Below are positions 49,371-58,838 of a stretch of DNA of 64,000 bases, in pieces. The DNA lies in assembly GCF_000293805.1 (NCBI RefSeq), contig NZ_AMBZ01000002.1, positions 5,001-69,000 on the forward strand. Reading direction: 5' to 3'. The translations under genes and the position numbers were made by a program. The number at the start of each line of letters is the position of its first letter. Position 1 is the first letter of the stretch. Under the pieces are notes generated by a model, which was given only the letters and a program-made list of their open reading frames with translations, made no database searches and had not been told where the DNA came from. This DNA is from Paenibacillus alvei DSM 29. GTDB taxonomy: Bacteria > Bacillota > Bacilli > Paenibacillales > Paenibacillaceae.

Positions 49371-50111
49371 TCAGCCGCGACGCCGGCGCACGACCTCATA
49401 CATGAAGATGCCTGCAGCTACCGACGCATTAAGCGAGTTAATTTGCCCTGCCATTGGAAGCTTGTACAGCATATCGCAATTTTCCCGAACAAGTCTGCCC
49501 ATTCCTTTATTCTCGTTGCCGATGACAAGTGCGATAGGAAGATTGAATACATCTGCTTCATAGATGTCTTGAGTTGCCGATACATCTGTACCTACAATCC
49601 ATACGCCGCGTTCCTTCAACTGCTGCATCGTCTGTACCAAGTTAGTCACCTTTGCTACAGGTACATATTCAACCGCTCCCGCTGATGTTTTGGATACCGT
49701 AGCAGTCAGCCCTGCTGAACGGCGTTTCGGAATAACAACCCCATGTGCTCCTGTGCAATCTGCGGTACGAAGAATAGAGCCCAAGTTGTGTGGATCTTCA
49801 ATTTCATCTAACAGGATCAAGAACGGTATCTCGCCCTTTGCCTCAGCCTGAGCCAAGATATCATCTACTTCTACATAATGATATGCAGCAACCTGTGCTA
49901 CAACTCCTTGATGCTGAACACCCTCAACCATTTGATCAAGCTTTCGCTTATCGACCGTTTGGATGACTACGCCAGCTTTCTTGGCTTCTGCGATAATCGG
50001 GCCTGTTAAATGTTTTTGTGCGTTTTCCGCGATCCATACTTTATTAATCGTTCTTCCAGATTTTAGCGCCTCGGTAACCGAGTGCTTCCCGGCAATGTAT
50101 TCTTCCTGCAT
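49371..50111 (-). CDS. rlmB: 23S rRNA (guanosine-2'-O-)-methyltransferase, RlmB/TrmH family
   Basis: The 246-residue SpoU-type methyltransferase has an N-terminal L30e-like substrate-binding part (IAGKHSVTEALKSGRTINKV) and the SPOUT trefoil knot with ILLDEIEDPHNLGSILRTAD, VIGNENKGMGRLVRENCD and QINSLNASVAAGIFMYEVVR. RlmB methylates G2251 of 23S rRNA in E. coli; the B. subtilis relative is TrmH/RlmB. It overlaps no neighbour and lies between mrnC and rae1. Confidence 0.92.
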   Translation of the reverse strand: MQEEYIAGKHSVTEALKSGRTINKVWIAENAQKHLTGPIIAEAKKAGVVIQTVDKRKLDQMVEGVQHQGVVAQVAAYHYVEVDDILAQAEAKGEIPFLILLDEIEDPHNLGSILRTADCTGAHGVVIPKRRSAGLTATVSKTSAGAVEYVPVAKVTNLVQTMQQLKERGVWIVGTDVSATQDIYEADVFNLPIALVIGNENKGMGRLVRENCDMLYKLPMAGQINSLNASVAAGIFMYEVVRRRRG

Positions 50112-50144
50112 GCGTATGCGCGCCTCCCGTCTTATGTTTCCTTC

Positions 50145-50627
50145 TTACTTTGGCTGCTGTTCCTTCTCGTGTGCTTGAACAATCATATTAACGAATTGCT
50201 GCATCCGTTCAAAGTTTTCATTCAAGTATAAATAACCGAATAGCGATTCAAGCGCTGTTGCTTGTCTATACTCACTTACATTCGCGCTCTTCGGCACGCT
50301 GGACTTCGTATTGCGTCCTTGTCGAACAACATCTGCCTCTTCATCGGTCAAATGCGGTGCCAGCAGTGCAAGGGCACGTGCCTGCGCTTTGGCAGATACA
50401 TACCCAGTCGCCTCTCTATGCAAATGATTCGGTCGATGATTCGGCTGTGATATAAGGTATTGTCTAATGGCAATTTCGAAGATGGCATCGCCGATATAGG
50501 CGAGCACAATCGGATGCAACTGTTTTGGCTGCTTCGTAGGGGCAAAAGGGAACAGCCATGTCCCCTCAGCCCCTAATTCCTTCCCATCCCTCATTGCTAA
50601 TTGATGTTCCTGTTGATTATCATTCAT
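50145..50627 (-). CDS. mrnC: Mini-ribonuclease III
   Basis: The 160-residue RNase III catalytic domain alone: LAYIGDAIFEIAIRQYL (the Asp of the YIGDA motif), ATALESLFGYLYLNENFERM at the C-terminus. No double-stranded RNA-binding domain is present. Mini-III trims 23S rRNA precursors. It lies after cysS as in B. subtilis. Confidence 0.93.
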   Translation of the reverse strand: MNDNQQEHQLAMRDGKELGAEGTWLFPFAPTKQPKQLHPIVLAYIGDAIFEIAIRQYLISQPNHRPNHLHREATGYVSAKAQARALALLAPHLTDEEADVVRQGRNTKSSVPKSANVSEYRQATALESLFGYLYLNENFERMQQFVNMIVQAHEKEQQPK

Positions 50628-50670
50628 TGATTATGCTCAAGCTCCTTCGTCAACCGTAATGCCGCTGCCA

Positions 50671-52086
50671 CTATTTCCGACGCCAGCGTACACCCTGAGG
50701 CGTATCTTCCAGAACGATCCCCTGCTCGGTCAACAAATCGCGGATTTCGTCAGCTCTCGCCCAGTTTTTCGCTTTGCGAGCATCGTTACGCTCTTGGATG
50801 AGTCGTTCAATTTCCTCATCCAGCAATTCTTCGTCCTTGTCCAGCACCAATCCAAGCACACCGTTCATCGCTTCAAAAGCGTCAAGCAGTGCTTCCAGAT
50901 CCCCTGCTGCTAACGCATCAGATTGCTGCAAATACGAGTTCGCCTCACTTGCCCATTCGAATACAGCTGTAATGGCATCCGCTGTATTGAAGTCATCCTG
51001 CATCTTGGCGTCAAAGGTCTCTAGAATGGAAACAATCTTCGCTTGAATCGCTTCATTTGGATCCTCCTGCATGGAACGATCTGCTTTCAATGATGCCAAC
51101 GCATGACGCACATTCGCAACTGCATTCTCAATGCGGCTAACGCTCTTCTCTGCTTGCTCCATCGCTTCAGCACTGAAGTTCAGCGGATTGCGATAATGGG
51201 TCGACAGCATGAAGTAACGCAATGCGCCTGGATTGTATTGCTTGCGCAATTGTTGAACAGTCACCCCGTTGCCAAGCGACTTCGACATTTTTTCATTATC
51301 AATATTAATATATCCGTTATGCATCCACACGTTGGCAAGCGGCTTGCCCGTAACCGATTCGGATTGCGCAGCTTCGCATTCATGATGCGGGAACTGCAGA
51401 TCCTGACCTCCGCCATGGATGTCGATCGTTTCACCCAAGTACTTGCGCGACATAGCCGAGCATTCAATATGCCAACCTGGACGGCCTTCTCCCCATGGGC
51501 TGGCCCACGATATTTCACCCGGCTTGGCTGCCTTCCACAATACGAAGTCAGCCGCGTCCTCTTTGCGCTCATCTACTTCGATGCGAATCCCCAATTGCAG
51601 CTCATCTACATTTTGACGAGAAATCTGTCCGTACTTTGCGAATTCTCTCGTACGGAAATACACATCGCCACCCGATTCATAAGCCTTGCCGCTCTCCACG
51701 AGTTCCGAAATAAAGGCGATGATTTCTTCCATATTATCCGTTACACGAGGGTTATTCGATGCACGGCGAATGCCGAGACCATCATTATCCTCATAGAACG
51801 CCTGAATGAAGCGATCCGCAACCTCCGGCACTGTCGATCCCAGTTCAGCCGCTTTGCGGATCAACTTGTCATCTACATCCGTGAAGTTCACGATGTAGTT
51901 CACTTCATAATCCAGTGTTTCTAAATAACGGCGCACTACATCAAAAAAGATCGCGGGCCGCGCGTTTCCAATGTGAATATAATCATACACGGTTGGTCCG
52001 CATACATACATCGTAACGCGATCCGGATCTATCGGCTGAAACGGCTCTTTCGTGCGTGTCAGCGTATTATAAATGTGCAAATTCAT
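50671..52086 (-). CDS. cysS: cysteinyl-tRNA synthetase
   Basis: The 471-residue class I enzyme has the HIGH-type motif YDYIHIGNARPAIFFD and the KMSKS motif NEKMSKSLGNGVTV. GGGQDLQFPHHECEAAQSE carries the zinc ligands for Cys recognition. It follows cysE by 30 bases and is under the Cys T-box. Confidence 0.98.
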   Translation of the reverse strand: MNLHIYNTLTRTKEPFQPIDPDRVTMYVCGPTVYDYIHIGNARPAIFFDVVRRYLETLDYEVNYIVNFTDVDDKLIRKAAELGSTVPEVADRFIQAFYEDNDGLGIRRASNNPRVTDNMEEIIAFISELVESGKAYESGGDVYFRTREFAKYGQISRQNVDELQLGIRIEVDERKEDAADFVLWKAAKPGEISWASPWGEGRPGWHIECSAMSRKYLGETIDIHGGGQDLQFPHHECEAAQSESVTGKPLANVWMHNGYINIDNEKMSKSLGNGVTVQQLRKQYNPGALRYFMLSTHYRNPLNFSAEAMEQAEKSVSRIENAVANVRHALASLKADRSMQEDPNEAIQAKIVSILETFDAKMQDDFNTADAITAVFEWASEANSYLQQSDALAAGDLEALLDAFEAMNGVLGLVLDKDEELLDEEIERLIQERNDARKAKNWARADEIRDLLTEQGIVLEDTPQGVRWRRK

Positions 52087-52116
52087 TCAAGTCACTCCTC
52101 CTTGATGTTCGAGCCT

Positions 52117-52890
52117 CTATTTATTCACTTTCTCAAGTTCTTTTTTTGGTGATTCAGATGATTTTGGTGATTCGGCAGACTCTTCGTCAGCAGACTCATC
52201 TATCTGCTGACTTGCTTGGCTGGCAAGCGATCCATTTTCCGATTCTGTTCGCTGCTTCAATTGATGAAGCTCAGCCTTCACTGCATCCAACTCATGCTGC
52301 ATGTTGCGTAGCATATCAATAACAGGGTCAGGAAGTTGGGCATGGTTCAAGCGATCAATCCGTACTCCATCCTGCTTCACTACCCGTCCCGGTATGCCTA
52401 CAACGGTACAGTTCGGCGGAACCTCTCGAAGCACAACGGAATTGGCTCCAATGCTTGAATTATCTCCAATGGTGAAGGAGCCTAGCACCTTAGACCCGGA
52501 AGCGATGACGACGTTGTTCCCAATCGTCGGATGCCGCTTCCCTTTCTCCTTCCCAGTCCCCCCTAACGTTACACCTTGGTAAATAACCACATCATCGCCT
52601 ATCTCACAAGTTTCTCCAATAACAACCCCCATGCCGTGGTCAATGAACAGTCTCTGACCAATACGTGCACCAGGATGTATTTCGATCCCTGTCATGAATC
52701 GGCTAATTTGAGAAATAATACGCGCTGTTGTATACCAGCGCCAGCGATAGAACTGGTGTGCGATGAGATGCGCCCATATCGCATGCAGGCCTGAATAGGT
52801 AAAGATAACTTCAAATCGGCTACGTGCTGCCGGGTCGTTATCGAACACCGCTTGCACATCGGATTTCATTCTGCGAATGATACGCCACAT
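52117..52890 (-). CDS. cysE: serine O-acetyltransferase
   Basis: The 257-residue enzyme makes O-acetylserine, the acceptor of sulfide in cysteine synthesis. It shows the left-handed beta-helix hexapeptide repeats (TGIEIHPGARIGQRLFIDHG, GETCEIGDDVVIYQGVTLGG, IGNNVVIASGSKVLGSFTIG) with the catalytic His (DHGMGVVIGE). A C-terminal tail (about residues 205-257) is rich in Gln, Ser, Glu and Lys and has no known match; it may vary between species. It is the first gene after the Cys T-box. Confidence 0.97.
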   Translation of the reverse strand: MWRIIRRMKSDVQAVFDNDPAARSRFEVIFTYSGLHAIWAHLIAHQFYRWRWYTTARIISQISRFMTGIEIHPGARIGQRLFIDHGMGVVIGETCEIGDDVVIYQGVTLGGTGKEKGKRHPTIGNNVVIASGSKVLGSFTIGDNSSIGANSVVLREVPPNCTVVGIPGRVVKQDGVRIDRLNHAQLPDPVIDMLRNMQHELDAVKAELHQLKQRTESENGSLASQASQQIDESADEESAESPKSSESPKKELEKVNK

Positions 52891-52972
52891 GCTCTATCCC
52901 CCCCGGAACTTAGCGAATTGAGTTAGGGTTCTCTCTCTTGTGCACCATGCGGATGCATGAATTCAAGGCAAT

Positions 52973-53007
52973 AAAAAACGTCTCTGCAGCATGATGCTGC
53001 AGAGACG
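52973..53007 (-). terminator. T-box terminator hairpin
   Basis: CGTCTCTGCAGCAT pairs with ATGCTGCAGAGACG and on the minus strand is followed by TTTTTTATT. The stem is 13-14 bp, among the strongest in the window. It is the terminator arm of the Cys T-box and would form when Cys-tRNA is charged. Confidence 0.92.
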
Positions 53008-53315
53008 CGATGCGCGGTTCCACTCTGCTTAGACAACATCATGCCTCTATCGCCGTTCCGCACCAACGGATACAAGCTTATTACATAGCAGACACCTGTT
53101 ATCTCTCTTGAGCATCCATAACGCGGATGATTCGCCATCCCCTACCCATGCATCACATGCATGCTCAAGGACGGAGCTTCCGGGTGCATCGCATAAGCTT
53201 AAAAATGGAACGACTTGCAGCCTGTTAGGCGAGATGGACTTTCAACTCCACCATTCCCCTATCACGATCGTTCTCTCTGTTCATTTTTGTAAGGCTTATA
53301 CTCTCCCGTTCAACG
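52973..53315 (-). promoter_or_regulatory. T-box riboswitch (cysteine specifier) upstream of cysE-cysS
   Basis: On the minus strand AGAGTGGAACCGCG (53026-53013) is the T-box motif that pairs with the uncharged tRNA acceptor end, followed by the terminator hairpin (53007-52973). Stem I begins near GAACGGGAGAGTA and is closed by GAACGA/TCGTTC; on its 3' side TGC A (TGC = 53219-53217) is the likely specifier codon for cysteine, followed by the conserved purine. Uncharged tRNA-Cys would favour the antiterminator and allow cysE-cysS transcription. Such a leader controls cysES in B. subtilis too. Confidence 0.9.
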
Positions 53316-53394
53316 CTATTGTTCGTATTCTCATTCATACAGCTCTTTGCATGACTTTTGTTCAGAACGAATTTATGAAAAGGATTCTATCGTA

Positions 53395-53424
53395 AGTATA
53401 TTCGAAGCATGTGCTGCATGACAA
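53395..53424 (-). promoter_or_regulatory. promoter of the cysE-cysS T-box transcript
   Basis: Minus strand: -35 TTGTCA at 53424-53419, 18-base spacer, -10 TATACT at 53400-53395. It is between the gltX stop (53495) and the start of the T-box leader. It is the best candidate promoter in this gap. Confidence 0.6.
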
Positions 53425-53494
53425 TAACCAAACCTTGAAAGTTGCACAACTTCGAATCTGAACCATCAATGGCATCCTCGTTTCCAGTGAATCT

Positions 53495-54943
53495 CTATGC
53501 GTTCAAGCGAGCAAGAACCTTCTCTTTGCCTAACAGAACGATCGTTTCGTTTAAATCTCGACCGTGCATTTGACCAGATACAGCAACACGAACCGGCATA
53601 AACAAGCCTTTGCCCTTAGCGCCCGTTTCCTTCTGTACTTCCTTTAACGATGCCTTGATCGTATCCGCATCCCAAGTCGCAGCAACTTCCAGCTTCGAAC
53701 GAAGTGCGGACAATACAGTTGGAACCTGTTCTTCAGCCAGTACAGACTTTGCTTCTTCATCGATGACAAGCTCTTCACGGAAGAACATCTCTGACAATTC
53801 CACAATATCGGAAGCACAGTTCATTTGCTCCTGATACAGCTTCACAAGCGCAGCCGCCCATGCTTGCTGCTCTTCATTCAACTGGTCCGGCAAGCGTCCT
53901 GCACGTTGAAGATGAGGAATCGCTAATGCCGCAATGCGGTCGGGATCAGCTTTCTTCATATACGTATTATTAATATGCGTCAGCTTATTCGTATCAAATA
54001 CAGCAGGACTCTTGGACAAGCGTGTCTCGTCGAAGATCGAGATCAGCTCTTCCAAAGAGAATATCTCTTCTTCACCTTTAGGGGACCAGCCAAGCAGCGC
54101 AATGAAGTTGACCATTGCTTCTGGCAAGTAACCGAGCTGCTCATACTGCTCGATAAATTGAATAATGGATTCGTCCCGCTTGCTCAGCTTCTTATGGTTC
54201 TCGTTAACGATCAGCGTCATATGACCGAAGATAGGAGCTTCCCATCCGAACGCTTCAAAAATCATAAGCTGGCGAAGGGTATTGGTAACATGGTCTTCCC
54301 CGCGCAGGATGTGGGACATCCGCATCAAATGGTCATCGATAACCACTGCGAAATTGTAAGTCGGAATGCCATCCTTTTTCACGATTACCCAGTCGCCTGT
54401 TGTATCCGATTCAAACGTAATTTCACCTTTAACCATGTCGTTAAATGTATACGAGCGTCCTTGCGGTACACGGAAGCGAATGCTCGGCTTACGCCCTTCT
54501 GCTTCCAAACGAGCATGGTCTTCTGCAGACAAGCTGCAGCACTTGCCGGAATACTTCGGCGTTTCGCCGCGCTCAACCTGTGCCTCTCGCTCCGCTGCAA
54601 GCTCATCTTCCGTACAATAGCAGCGATACGCAAGACCACGCTCAAGCAACTCATTCACATATTTATTGTAGATATCCAAGCGCTCCGTCTGGCGATAAGG
54701 CCCATATTCGCCGCCTACATCAACGCTTTCATCCCAATTCATGCCGAGCCACTTCATATACGTAAATTGGTTCTCTTCTCCGCCTTCCACATTGCGCTTC
54801 ACGTCCGTATCCTCGATTCGAACGATGAATTTCCCCCCATGGTGGCGTGCGAACAAATAATTAAACAATGCCGTACGCGTATTGCCAATATGTAAGTGTC
54901 CTGTTGGGCTTGGTGCGTAACGAACTCGAATATCGTTATTCAT
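53495..54943 (-). CDS. gltX: glutamyl-tRNA synthetase
   Basis: The 482-residue class I synthetase has [18 protein letters not shown] (HIGH motif) and [14 protein letters not shown] (KMSKS motif). A Cys-rich insertion ([20 protein letters not shown], then YSGKCCSLS) is in the zinc-binding part. In Bacillus a single GltX charges both tRNA-Glu and tRNA-Gln (then amidated by GatCAB); no glnS is seen here. The ATG at 54943 has ACGGGAGTGA upstream; the long frame from 55051 has 36 extra residues without family match. Confidence 0.97.
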   Translation of the reverse strand: MNNDIRVRYAPSPTGHLHIGNTRTALFNYLFARHHGGKFIVRIEDTDVKRNVEGGEENQFTYMKWLGMNWDESVDVGGEYGPYRQTERLDIYNKYVNELLERGLAYRCYCTEDELAAEREAQVERGETPKYSGKCCSLSAEDHARLEAEGRKPSIRFRVPQGRSYTFNDMVKGEITFESDTTGDWVIVKKDGIPTYNFAVVIDDHLMRMSHILRGEDHVTNTLRQLMIFEAFGWEAPIFGHMTLIVNENHKKLSKRDESIIQFIEQYEQLGYLPEAMVNFIALLGWSPKGEEEIFSLEELISIFDETRLSKSPAVFDTNKLTHINNTYMKKADPDRIAALAIPHLQRAGRLPDQLNEEQQAWAAALVKLYQEQMNCASDIVELSEMFFREELVIDEEAKSVLAEEQVPTVLSALRSKLEVAATWDADTIKASLKEVQKETGAKGKGLFMPVRVAVSGQMHGRDLNETIVLLGKEKVLARLNA

Positions 54944-54986
54944 GATTGCTTCACTCCCGTACTTTGTCTTTCCATTAATCATTTCA

Positions 54987-55469
54987 TCATACCATATTGT
55001 GAAATAAGCAGACAACAGCCTGTGCGGCAATTCCTTCGCCACGCCCTGCAAAGCCTAGCTGCTCTGTTGTTGTAGCCTTTACATTCACCTGCGATTCTTC
55101 CGCTCCGAGCGCCCTAGCAATATTCGCTACCATAGCCGGGATATGCGGCAGCATCTTCGGCTTCTGTGCAATGATTGTGCAGTCAATGTTGCCTAGACGA
55201 TACCCCCGCTCAACAGCCAGTGCCCATACATGTTCTAACAGCTTCATGCTGTCTGCATCTTTGAATGCTGGATCCGTATCTGGAAAATGCTTGCCTATAT
55301 CCCCTAGTCCAAGCGCACCCAAAATAGCATCACTGACCGTGTGCAAAAGCACATCAGCATCTGAATGCCCAAGCAATCCCTTCTCGTACGGAATACGAAC
55401 ACCGCCGATAATACACGGGCGTCCTTCTACCAACTGATGAACATCGAATCCTTGACCCACTCTAATCAT
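54987..55469 (-). CDS. ispF: 2-C-methyl-D-erythritol 2,4-cyclodiphosphate synthase
   Basis: The 160-residue enzyme of the MEP isoprenoid pathway: [18 protein letters not shown] with the metal Asp and His, [20 protein letters not shown] with further ligands, and [20 protein letters not shown] at the C-terminus. The ATG at 55469 follows GAGGGAGG; the frame from 55505 overlaps the end of ispD. ispD-ispF order is common in Firmicutes. Confidence 0.96.
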   Translation of the reverse strand: MIRVGQGFDVHQLVEGRPCIIGGVRIPYEKGLLGHSDADVLLHTVSDAILGALGLGDIGKHFPDTDPAFKDADSMKLLEHVWALAVERGYRLGNIDCTIIAQKPKMLPHIPAMVANIARALGAEESQVNVKATTTEQLGFAGRGEGIAAQAVVCLFHNMV

Positions 55470-55501
55470 CCGAATGCCTCCCTCTCCTTCTGCCTCTAGA
55501 T

Positions 55502-56209
55502 TCAAGTTCTTGAAGCCTTATGGCGAGACAGCCACCATTCAGCCCACTCCAGATCATCTGGCGTCGTCAGCTTAATGTTCGTATAGCTTCCCTCTACCAC
55601 ATGAACAGCAATTCCCATCCGCTCAACGAGCATTGCATCGTCTGTTCCAACGAATTGATCCTGCTCAGCAAGCTCATGTGCAGCCATTACATCCTCCAGC
55701 CTGAAAGCCTGAGGTGTCTGAATGGCCCATAATCTGCTGCGATCAGGCGTTGCCGTAATGATACCGGAATTGTCCACCTGCTTAATGGTATCCTTGACCG
55801 GAACGGCCAATACGGCCGCTCTGTGCTGCCGGGCCGCATCATAACATGCGCTTACTTTGCCCGGCTCTACAAAGGGCCGTACACCATCATGGATACATAC
55901 ATACTCAATGCCGCGCGATTTCAGAGCCTGGAGGCCAGCATATACTGAATGCTGTCTCTCCTTGCCCCCTGCGACGATGTCTTGTACCTTATGCAATCCG
56001 TATTGTTTCACCCATGCTTCGCACCGCGTAGAATCCTGTGCCGAAGTTACCCATGCGATTGACTCGCATTCCTCCATGGCTTGGAACCGCTCTACTGTAT
56101 GGATGATTACTGGCTTGTCCTTTAATTGCAAATACTGCTTACTCTCTTCCGTACCCATGCGCGTGCCTTTTCCGGCAGCGACGATGACCACGCCAAACCC
56201 TCTGTCCAT
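55502..56209 (-). CDS. ispD: 2-C-methyl-D-erythritol 4-phosphate cytidylyltransferase
   Basis: The 235-residue enzyme joins CTP to [15 protein letters not shown] is the nucleotide-binding loop with its conserved Lys; HDGVRPFV and [15 protein letters not shown] are standard. The start at 56209 gives [15 protein letters not shown]; the frame begins at 56245, and the Shine-Dalgarno evidence is weak for both, so the start is uncertain. It is placed just after the yacL-type gene. Confidence 0.95.
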   Translation of the reverse strand: MDRGFGVVIVAAGKGTRMGTEESKQYLQLKDKPVIIHTVERFQAMEECESIAWVTSAQDSTRCEAWVKQYGLHKVQDIVAGGKERQHSVYAGLQALKSRGIEYVCIHDGVRPFVEPGKVSACYDAARQHRAAVLAVPVKDTIKQVDNSGIITATPDRSRLWAIQTPQAFRLEDVMAAHELAEQDQFVGTDDAMLVERMGIAVHVVEGSYTNIKLTTPDDLEWAEWWLSRHKASRT

Positions 56210-56251
56210 CCTTGCTAACCCCCATGATGGTAGTATCCCCATCATACCTGT

Positions 56252-57346
56252 TTATTGGGCTTTTTCCAACAGTTTTGGCTTGGCAAATATCATTCGACCA
56301 GCAGAGGTCTGCAGCACACTTGTCACGAGAACCTCCATTGTCATACCGATATAGTCTCGGCCGCCTTCAACGACGATCATTGTACCGTCATCCAAATAGG
56401 CTACGCCTTGTCCGTGCTCTTTACCATCCTTAATAACTTGAACAACAATTTCTTCTCCCGGCAGGACGACTGGCTTCACTGCATTTGCAAGATCATTAAT
56501 ATTGAGCACAGACACGCCTTGCAGTTCGCATACCTTATTCAAGTTGAAATCATTCGTTACAACCTTGCCCTTCAGCAGCTTCGCAAGCTTGACCAGCTTG
56601 CTGTCTACCTCGGAGATCTCTTCAAAATCCCCTTCATATATGAGCACCTTTACTTCCAGTTCCTTTTGAATCTTATTCAAAATGTCTAAACCTCTGCGTC
56701 CACGATTGCGCTTGAGCAAATCCGAAGAATCCGCGATATGCTGAAGCTCCTCCAGAACGAATTCTGGAATGACAATGGTTCCTTCAATGAACCCCGTCTT
56801 GCATATATCTGCAATGCGGCCATCAATGATGACGCTTGTGTCTAAAATTTTATGTTCTTCCATGCCCCTTGTCTTCTCCTCTCCCCGCTCTGGTAGCCGG
56901 AATGAAGAAAACCACTTCACGATTTCTTCCCGCTTCATAAGTGCCGCTTGCATGCCTGCTGCTGACAATAAAACAACCAAACAGACTGAAATCATACGTC
57001 CTACTATCCCGAACGGCTCGAACACCGGTGCAAGCAAGGCACCGAAGGACAATCCGAGTAATGCCCCTGAAGCTCCTGACAGCAGCATTCCTGCTGACAT
57101 ACTTACCATACGTTCCTCTACCATGCTCCATACCCGTGCCAATGGCGTAAAAAGTGCACGACCCATCACAATAAAGCAAAATGCCCCGCCAAGCGCCCAT
57201 AACAATCCGTTAGAAGTTATTCCAGGGTTGGATAATGACGAAAACTCCATCGACTGCATATTCCAATATCGATGGAACTCAATCCCACTCCATGCTCCGA
57301 TCAATCCTGCCACCGCATAAAATAATCGTCTGAACACGAAGTCCAC
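56252..57346 (-). CDS. yacL: membrane PIN/TRAM-domain protein (YacL family)
   Basis: The 364-residue protein has four N-terminal membrane segments (about residues 5-140), a PIN nuclease-like domain ([20 protein letters not shown] with the first Asp, [23 protein letters not shown]) and a C-terminal TRAM domain ([35 protein letters not shown]). This architecture is known from YacL, next to radA-disA in Bacillus. A nuclease role on RNA is assumed from the fold but not established. It lies between the 131-residue plus-strand gene and ispD. Confidence 0.9.
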   Translation of the reverse strand: MDFVFRRLFYAVAGLIGAWSGIEFHRYWNMQSMEFSSLSNPGITSNGLLWALGGAFCFIVMGRALFTPLARVWSMVEERMVSMSAGMLLSGASGALLGLSFGALLAPVFEPFGIVGRMISVCLVVLLSAAGMQAALMKREEIVKWFSSFRLPERGEEKTRGMEEHKILDTSVIIDGRIADICKTGFIEGTIVIPEFVLEELQHIADSSDLLKRNRGRRGLDILNKIQKELEVKVLIYEGDFEEISEVDSKLVKLAKLLKGKVVTNDFNLNKVCELQGVSVLNINDLANAVKPVVLPGEEIVVQVIKDGKEHGQGVAYLDDGTMIVVEGGRDYIGMTMEVLVTSVLQTSAGRMIFAKPKLLEKAQ

Positions 57347-57436
57347 CTCCTTGTCTAAATTGGATATCTTTACAATTATGGCCCAACCCCTCCGCTCCTA
57401 ACCGTCCACTCGCACAATTTTAAATTTGAGGCGAAG

Positions 57437-57466
57437 TTGAAATGTGGGAATTCCCAGAAGTATAAT
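57437..57466 (+). promoter_or_regulatory. promoter of the MazG-like gene
   Basis: Plus strand: -35 TTGAAA at 57437-57442, 18-base spacer, perfect -10 TATAAT at 57461-57466. It lies 101 bases before the ATG of the gene at 57567, which is preceded by GAGGTGG. It shows that this gene is an independent unit against the direction of its neighbours. Confidence 0.7.
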
Positions 57467-57566
57467 AGGGGAGTAATTACTGTTTGCGGAGCACTAAATT
57501 AACGTGAGTCTCTTGAGTGGTATGGCTCGGGCTACCCACGATTCCATGAATAGAGGTGGATGAGAA

Positions 57567-57962
57567 ATGAGTACTTCCAGTTTGCAATCTTTGCAGGATC
57601 AAGTCGGCGATTTATTGTTAAGACACCGAAGCTTGCTGGACATTCTTTCGAAATACGGACAGTCCGATGCCTCGGTAAACCGCGCGATTACAAAAGCGAT
57701 TACGGAATGTGGATGCTTGGAGCTGCACGCGAAACGACAGCCTTATCATGACGACATGGATGTAGATCAAGCGAAGCGAATTCTCGAATCCCATGTCCAA
57801 GGACATTTATGCGAGAACTGCAAGGATGTGGTGAAGAGTGAACTCGGTAAGCATCTTTTCTATATGTCTGCACTCTGCAACCTGCTTGATATTGAGTTAG
57901 AGGATGTTGTTAAACAAGAATCGAGTAAATGCCAGACTCTGGGGATATTCAACTTATCCTGA
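57567..57962 (+). CDS. conserved-looking 131-residue MazG-like protein, function unknown
   Basis: I do not know this gene's role. The product is all-helical in appearance. Two segments resemble MazG-type pyrophosphohydrolases: TECGCLELHA (46-55) lies where those have EExGEL, and SELGKHLFYMSALCNLLDIE (91-110) lies where they have EELGDVLWY. The expected second metal ligand of each pair is replaced (Glu by Cys50; Asp by Lys95), so the enzyme activity is probably lost. Cys48, Cys50, Cys82, Cys85 (CENC) and Cys122 are notable and could bind a metal. It has its own promoter and terminator and is convergent with pssA. Confidence 0.65.
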   Translation: MSTSSLQSLQDQVGDLLLRHRSLLDILSKYGQSDASVNRAITKAITECGCLELHAKRQPYHDDMDVDQAKRILESHVQGHLCENCKDVVKSELGKHLFYMSALCNLLDIELEDVVKQESSKCQTLGIFNLS

Positions 57963-57996
57963 TAAAAGAGTAAATGGAAATCATAGGAAACCATAC

Positions 57997-58040
57997 AAAA
58001 AAGCACCTGCTGGCAAATAGCTCGCCTGCAAGTGCTTTTC
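57997..58040. terminator. bidirectional terminator between the MazG-like gene and pssA
   Basis: AAAAGCAC pairs with GTGCTTTT around an inner stem (CTGC/GCAG-like) and A/T tracts stand on both sides (AAAAAA before, TTTTCTTTTTT after). It serves the plus-strand gene ending at 57962 and pssA ending at 58125. Confidence 0.85.
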
Positions 58041-58124
58041 TTTTTTATTCCGTAAGCTTAGGAATGCTTCGATTGGTACCACTCTTCTGCCTCAAGCTGC
58101 TTTTTGCGGCGTCGATTCAGCATT

Positions 58125-58784
58125 CTAACGTTTTTTTAATCCGAGCAGTGCATACAGCACCAGCGGTACAAAAATCAATTTTGGTGTTTGTTCCGGCTGC
58201 CATACCGCAATTGCTACCGCCCCTGCAATGACAAACGGTGTAATCCAAATGGCTTTCTTCGGAATACCTACCTTCTTAAAGTTCGGATATTTTACCGTAC
58301 TAACCATTAAGTAGGATAACAATATCATCGCAATGATAAGATAAGCTTCCGGAATGCTCTCATGGAATAAAGCAAGTGTACAAGCTACACCGCCAGCTGC
58401 TGGGATTGGCAAGCCAATGAAGTACCCTGGAATACCATCCTTAACGTTAAAGCGCGCAAGGCGCAGTGCACCACAGATTGGGAAGAGTGCGGTAACGATG
58501 CAAGCCAGCACCGGGTTAATATCAGTAAAGGCGACGGCATACATAATAAAAGCTGGCGCTACACCGAAGGAAATCACATCGGACAATGAGTCCAGTTCCT
58601 TACCGAACTCACTCTGTGCATTCAGTGCACGCGCAACGCGCCCATCCAGTCCGTCGAGCAACATGGCAATAATGATCATAAGAGCTGCTAAGTTGTAGTC
58701 ACCGTGAAACGCAAGCATAATGGAAATAATTCCGAGTGATAAGTTACCGATCGTAAACAAGCTCGGAATGGACTTTGTAATCAT
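58125..58784 (-). CDS. pssA: CDP-diacylglycerol-serine O-phosphatidyltransferase
   Basis: The 219-residue membrane enzyme has the CDP-alcohol phosphatidyltransferase motif LDGLDGRVARALNAQSEFGK followed by ELDSLSD, with all metal-binding Asp. About six to seven hydrophobic segments follow. It makes phosphatidylserine, the precursor of phosphatidylethanolamine; psd is not in this window. Its C-terminal codons include a seven-A run that is intact, so not every long run in the assembly is shortened. Confidence 0.93.
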   Translation of the reverse strand: MITKSIPSLFTIGNLSLGIISIMLAFHGDYNLAALMIIIAMLLDGLDGRVARALNAQSEFGKELDSLSDVISFGVAPAFIMYAVAFTDINPVLACIVTALFPICGALRLARFNVKDGIPGYFIGLPIPAAGGVACTLALFHESIPEAYLIIAMILLSYLMVSTVKYPNFKKVGIPKKAIWITPFVIAGAVAIAVWQPEQTPKLIFVPLVLYALLGLKKR

Positions 58785-58838
58785 AGGTTCACCTCTAATT
58801 TTACTATGCCCAACGTACGTCCTTTCATTGTAGGAAAA

